This document shows, piece after piece, positions 61,009-64,000 of a stretch of 64,000 nt of DNA; positions within the stretch are counted from its first letter, which is position 1; each line of letters starts with the position of its first letter. A model generated the notes under the pieces. It did no database searches and was not told the origin of the DNA. It saw only the letters and a program-made list of their open reading frames with translations. This stretch comes from Nocardia abscessus NBRC 100374 (lineage in GTDB: Bacteria > Actinomycetota > Actinomycetes > Mycobacteriales > Mycobacteriaceae). The position numbers were made by a program, and so were the translations under genes. The stretch is from positions 122,832 through 186,831 of the forward strand of contig NZ_BAFP01000123.1 of assembly GCF_000308455.1 (NCBI RefSeq), read 5' to 3'.

Positions 61009-62247
61009 ATGGGTGCCCGGGACGACCGCGCTGCGGACGAGGCGGCCGACGGGACACCGGCACGGGTGATCCGTCGCCGACCGCGCGACCGCCGTGCGCA
61101 GATCGCGCAGGCGTCGGCGGAGGCGTTCGGCGCGCTGGGCTACCACGGCGTCAGCATGGAGGACATCGCCTCTCGGCTCGACATCAGTTCGGCGGCGCTG
61201 TACCGGCACTACCCGAGCAAGTACGCGCTGTTCCGCGAGGAAGTGCTGCGGCTGGGCGCGGTCAGCAAGGAAGCGGCCACACTGCCGGACACCACGGGCC
61301 TGCCCGCCGGGCAGCGACTCGAACGAGTGCTCGACGTGCTGATCGCGGCCGCCATCGCCAACCGGCGCAGCGCCGCGCTGCTGCGCTGGCAGCGGCGCTA
61401 CCTGGAGGACGCCGACGCGGCCACCCTGACCGATCAGCTCGCCTGCGTGAACGCGGCGCTCACGTCACTGCTCGCCGCGACCAGACCCACGCTGCCCAAG
61501 GCCGACCGCGCCGTGCTCGCCGCGGCGGAGCTGAGCATGCTCGGCAGCATCGGCGATCACCACGTCTCGATCCCGGTGCGCACGCTCACCGCGCGGCTGA
61601 CCGCGGCCTGCCACGCGATCGCCGCGTGCGAGCTGCCGCCTCCCGGCAACGCCGAGAACTTCACCGCGAGCGAGATCCCGCTGACCTTCAAGCACGAACT
61701 GTTGCTGACCCGTGCGGTCGAACTGTTCCACCAGCGCGGATACCCGAACGTCAGCGTCGAGGACATCGCCACCGCCGCCGGGCTGCCCGCCTCCTCGGCG
61801 GTGTACCGGTTCTACCGCGGCAAGGGCGACATCCTCACCGCGGCGTTCCGCCGAGCGGCCGAACGGGTGTCGGCCGCCATCGGGCCCGCCGTCGCCGCCG
61901 CCGAGACGCCCGAGCACGCGCTGAATACGCTGATCGAGCTGTACGTTGCGGGTTCGTTCGCCGAACGCGAGCTGACCTTCGTCTACTACGCCGAGATCAG
62001 CAACGTGCCGCCGGAGGAGCGCACCGTGTTGCGCAACATCCAGCGGCTCAATGTCGAGGAGTGGGCCAAACTGCTGATCGGCGTGCGGCCCGAGCTGTCC
62101 GCGGCCGAGGCACGCCTGCTGGTGCACGCCGCGTTGGCCCTGGTAGTCGACCTGGGTGAACGCTTCGGCTCCGACGACCCTTGGTGCTCGCCCCGGCGCG
62201 TGATCCGGCTGATGCAGGTGATCTTGTTCGAGCGAACGGCGGCGTAG
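61009..62247 (+). CDS. Double-TetR regulator 2, paralogue of the preceding gene
   Basis: A 412-residue protein with the same architecture: first helix-turn-helix near 30-75 (AFGALGYHGVSMEDIASRLD), second near 235-285 (VELFHQRGYPNVSVEDIATA). The two DNA-recognition regions are almost identical to those of the neighbour (SSAALYRHYPSKYALFREE; SAVYRFYRGKxDILxAAFRR), while the middle part is more different, so the paralogues may share operators and differ in ligand. ATG at 61009 is taken; 149 bases separate it from the previous stop. Confidence 0.88.
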   Translation: MGARDDRAADEAADGTPARVIRRRPRDRRAQIAQASAEAFGALGYHGVSMEDIASRLDISSAALYRHYPSKYALFREEVLRLGAVSKEAATLPDTTGLPAGQRLERVLDVLIAAAIANRRSAALLRWQRRYLEDADAATLTDQLACVNAALTSLLAATRPTLPKADRAVLAAAELSMLGSIGDHHVSIPVRTLTARLTAACHAIAACELPPPGNAENFTASEIPLTFKHELLLTRAVELFHQRGYPNVSVEDIATAAGLPASSAVYRFYRGKGDILTAAFRRAAERVSAAIGPAVAAAETPEHALNTLIELYVAGSFAERELTFVYYAEISNVPPEERTVLRNIQRLNVEEWAKLLIGVRPELSAAEARLLVHAALALVVDLGERFGSDDPWCSPRRVIRLMQVILFERTAA

Positions 62248-62396
62248 GGCAGGGTCGCGCGGGCATTACGCCACCGGCGAACACCGCGCCGGGAATCGAC
62301 CTCGCCACAGCGCTGTTGGGGCAGGAGAGCGCGCCGGGCCATTGCGACACTCGGGCAGCGTTCACGCAGTCTCCGACTTCGGAAGGTAGATCCTTT

Positions 62397-63284
62397 ATGA
62401 GCACGAACCTCGACGCGCAGCCCGCGGCGGCCTCCGGCACCTTTGCCATCGGCGGCGATCTTCCGGTGCACCGGCTCGGGTACGGCGCGATGCGGTTGAC
62501 CGGCCCCGGTGTGTGGGGCGATCCGAAGGACCCGGATGAAGCGGTACGGGTGCTGCGCCGCGCGGTGGAACTCGGCGTGAACTTCATCGATACGGCCGAC
62601 TCCTACGGCCCGTTCGTCAGTGAGAACCTGATCCGCAAGGCTCTGCACCCCTATCGCGAGGACGTGGTGATCGCCACCAAGGCGGGGCTCACGCGGCAGG
62701 GGCCCAACGAGTGGCGTCCGGTCGCCAGGCCCGAATACCTGCGCCAGCAGGCCGAACTCAGCCTGCGCCACTTGGGCGTCGACCGGATCGATCTGTACCA
62801 GTTGCACCGCATCGACCCCCAGGTGCCGCTGGCCGACCAGCTCGGCGAACTCGTAGCGCTCCAGCAGGAGGGCAAGATCCGGCATATCGGCCTCTCCCAG
62901 GTGAACGTCGAGCAGCTGCGACAGGCGCGCGAGATCGCCACCATCGTCTCGGTGCAGAATCTGTACAACCTGGCCAACCGAGCCGACGAGGACGTGCTGA
63001 ACTACGCCGAGCAGGAGAACATCGGCTTCATCCCGTGGTTCCCCATCGCCACAGGTGAACTCGCCGCTCCCGGCGGCCCACTGGCGGCCATCTCCGCCGA
63101 GCACGGCGCGAGCCCCGCGCAACTCGCTCTGGCCTGGCTGCTGCGCCGCTCCCCCGCGGTGCTGCCGATCCCGGGAACCTCCAGCGTCGCGCACGTCGAG
63201 GAGAACATCGCGGCCGCCCGAATCACCTTGACCGACGACGAATTCGACTCCCTGTCCGCCGCCACCCGCTCGACCGGCAACTAG
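62397..63284 (+). CDS. Aldo/keto reductase
   Basis: A 295-residue NADPH-dependent reductase of carbonyl compounds. The catalytic tetrad is Asp65, Tyr70 (NFIDTADSYG), Lys95 (IATKAG) and His137 (LYQLHRID). The NADP-binding end is present (LPIPGTSSVAHVEENIAAAR). GGAAGG lies 10 bases before the ATG at 62397; the in-frame extension back to 62181 is rejected for lack of similarity. It follows the double-TetR genes on the same strand and may be one of their targets. Confidence 0.9.
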   Translation: MSTNLDAQPAAASGTFAIGGDLPVHRLGYGAMRLTGPGVWGDPKDPDEAVRVLRRAVELGVNFIDTADSYGPFVSENLIRKALHPYREDVVIATKAGLTRQGPNEWRPVARPEYLRQQAELSLRHLGVDRIDLYQLHRIDPQVPLADQLGELVALQQEGKIRHIGLSQVNVEQLRQAREIATIVSVQNLYNLANRADEDVLNYAEQENIGFIPWFPIATGELAAPGGPLAAISAEHGASPAQLALAWLLRRSPAVLPIPGTSSVAHVEENIAAARITLTDDEFDSLSAATRSTGN

Positions 63285-63324
63285 CCCACCCCGCCGACAC
63301 TCCAGGCACCCCCGATCCAACCCG

Positions 63325-63381
63325 CGAGTGGCACATCATCGAGAGGTCTACTCGCGATTCGCCGCAGCGATGTGCCACTCG
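63325..63381. terminator. Inverted repeat between convergent genes
   Basis: CGAGTGGCACATC (63325-63337) and GATGTGCCACTCG (63369-63381) are a perfect 13-bp inverted repeat with a 31-base loop, between the stops of the aldo/keto reductase and argS. It probably terminates transcription from both sides, though the loop is long. Confidence 0.55.
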
Positions 63382-63400
63382 TGCGGGCTGGATCGAGGGT

Positions 63401-64000
63401 TTACATGCGTTCGGGCGCTTTTATGGCTAGTAGGTTCAGGCCGTGGGCCAAGGTGCGGGCGGTGAGTGCGCACAGGGCGAGGCGGTTGGTGCGGGTCGGT
63501 TCGTCGGCGGTCAGGACCGGGCAGTTGTCGTAGAAGGCGGTGAAGTCGCGGGCCAGCTCGTAGAGGTAGCCGCACAGGCGGTGTGGTTCCAGGGTGGACG
63601 CCACTTCGATGACCGTGCTGCCGTACGCGTCCAACTCGAGCGCGAGTGCGCGTTCGGCCGGTTCGAGCGCCTGTCCGGCATCGACCACAGGGGTGGGTTC
63701 ACCCGCTTTGCGGAGGATGGAGCGGATGCGGGCGTGCGCGTATTGCAGGTAGACCGCCGTGTTGCCGGTGAGGGCGGTCATGCGGGCGAGGTCGAAGGTG
63801 TAGTCCTTCACCCGTGAGGTGGACAGGTCGGCGTACTTCACCGCGCCGATTCCGGACTGCTCGGCAATCGAATCCAGTTCGGCGGCGGGCAGATCGGAGT
63901 TCTTCTCCTGTACGACGCGGCGGGCGGCGGCCACGGCGTCGTCCAGCAGGTCCATCAGTCGCACCGTGCCGCCCGCGCGGGTCTTGGCTCTGTCGCACTC
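63401..64000 (-). CDS. argS: Arginyl-tRNA synthetase, C-terminal part (runs off window)
   Basis: The last ~200 residues of arginyl-tRNA synthetase, which charges tRNA-Arg. The visible part begins KTRAGGTVRLMDLLDDAV, contains the KYADLSTSRVKDYTFDLARM stretch of the catalytic-to-anticodon linker, and ends in the all-helical DALR anticodon-binding domain (YLQYAHARIRSILRKAG; ARTLAHGLNLLAIKAPERM). The start lies beyond base 64000. An essential core gene. Confidence 0.93.
   Translation of the reverse strand, partial: ECDRAKTRAGGTVRLMDLLDDAVAAARRVVQEKNSDLPAAELDSIAEQSGIGAVKYADLSTSRVKDYTFDLARMTALTGNTAVYLQYAHARIRSILRKAGEPTPVVDAGQALEPAERALALELDAYGSTVIEVASTLEPHRLCGYLYELARDFTAFYDNCPVLTADEPTRTNRLALCALTARTLAHGLNLLAIKAPERM

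Overview
The window comes from a very GC-rich actinobacterium. F420-dependent enzymes, a mycobacterial-type leucine-catabolism operon and an EntF/DhbF-like NRPS starter domain point to the Mycobacteriales, most probably Nocardia. The genus is an inference; no rRNA or tRNA gene is present to test it.

Region 1 (1-27953, minus strand) is one giant non-ribosomal peptide synthetase gene that leaves the window on its left side. I read an uninterrupted frame of more than 9300 codons holding eight complete C-A-T modules, one epimerase (after module 6) and the start of a ninth module. Binding-pocket residues read from the adenylation domains predict Ser for modules 3, 4 and 7, Thr for module 5, a hydrophobic D-residue for module 6 and unassigned residues for modules 1, 2 and 8. 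The first C domain resembles EntF/DhbF-type domains, which suggests the chain begins on an acyl or aryl group supplied by another protein.

Region 2 (28370-39190) is patchy. Intact genes are cobM, a PPOX-fold F420 enzyme, an alpha/beta hydrolase, an amidase, a Ddn-like deazaflavin enzyme, small hypothetical genes and a DUF4143-type AAA ATPase. Between them lie relics: a phosphotransferase 3' end, pieces of a serine resolvase, a frameshifted tyrosine recombinase and an IS110-like transposase, plus several duplicated segments. A ~170-bp repeat brackets the amidase and Ddn genes. A mosaic of two copied gene fragments and a tandem-repeat array precede the ATPase, and a deleted copy of the secreted-protein locus follows it.

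Region 3 (39190-46464) is rich in regulators: a TetR/FAD-monooxygenase pair, a small recombinase-like protein, an XRE/TPR regulator, a DUF6506 protein, a LysR regulator and an NCS1 permease.

Region 4 (46737-57694) is a coherent catabolic block. An MHS transporter and 3-hydroxybutyrate dehydrogenase share a LysR-type box with the LysR gene. A BkaR-like TetR regulator with two matching operators then faces accD1-accA1-fadE19-maoC-citE-aacS. Together these genes should convert isovaleryl-CoA to acetyl-CoA and acetoacetate, take up or interconvert ketone bodies, and activate acetoacetate.

Region 5 (57761-64000) has a vapBC toxin-antitoxin pair held between the real aacS 3' end and a decayed copy of it, a cytochrome P450 relic, two tandem paralogous regulators that each carry two TetR DNA-binding domains, an aldo/keto reductase and the 3' part of argS, which leaves the window on the right.
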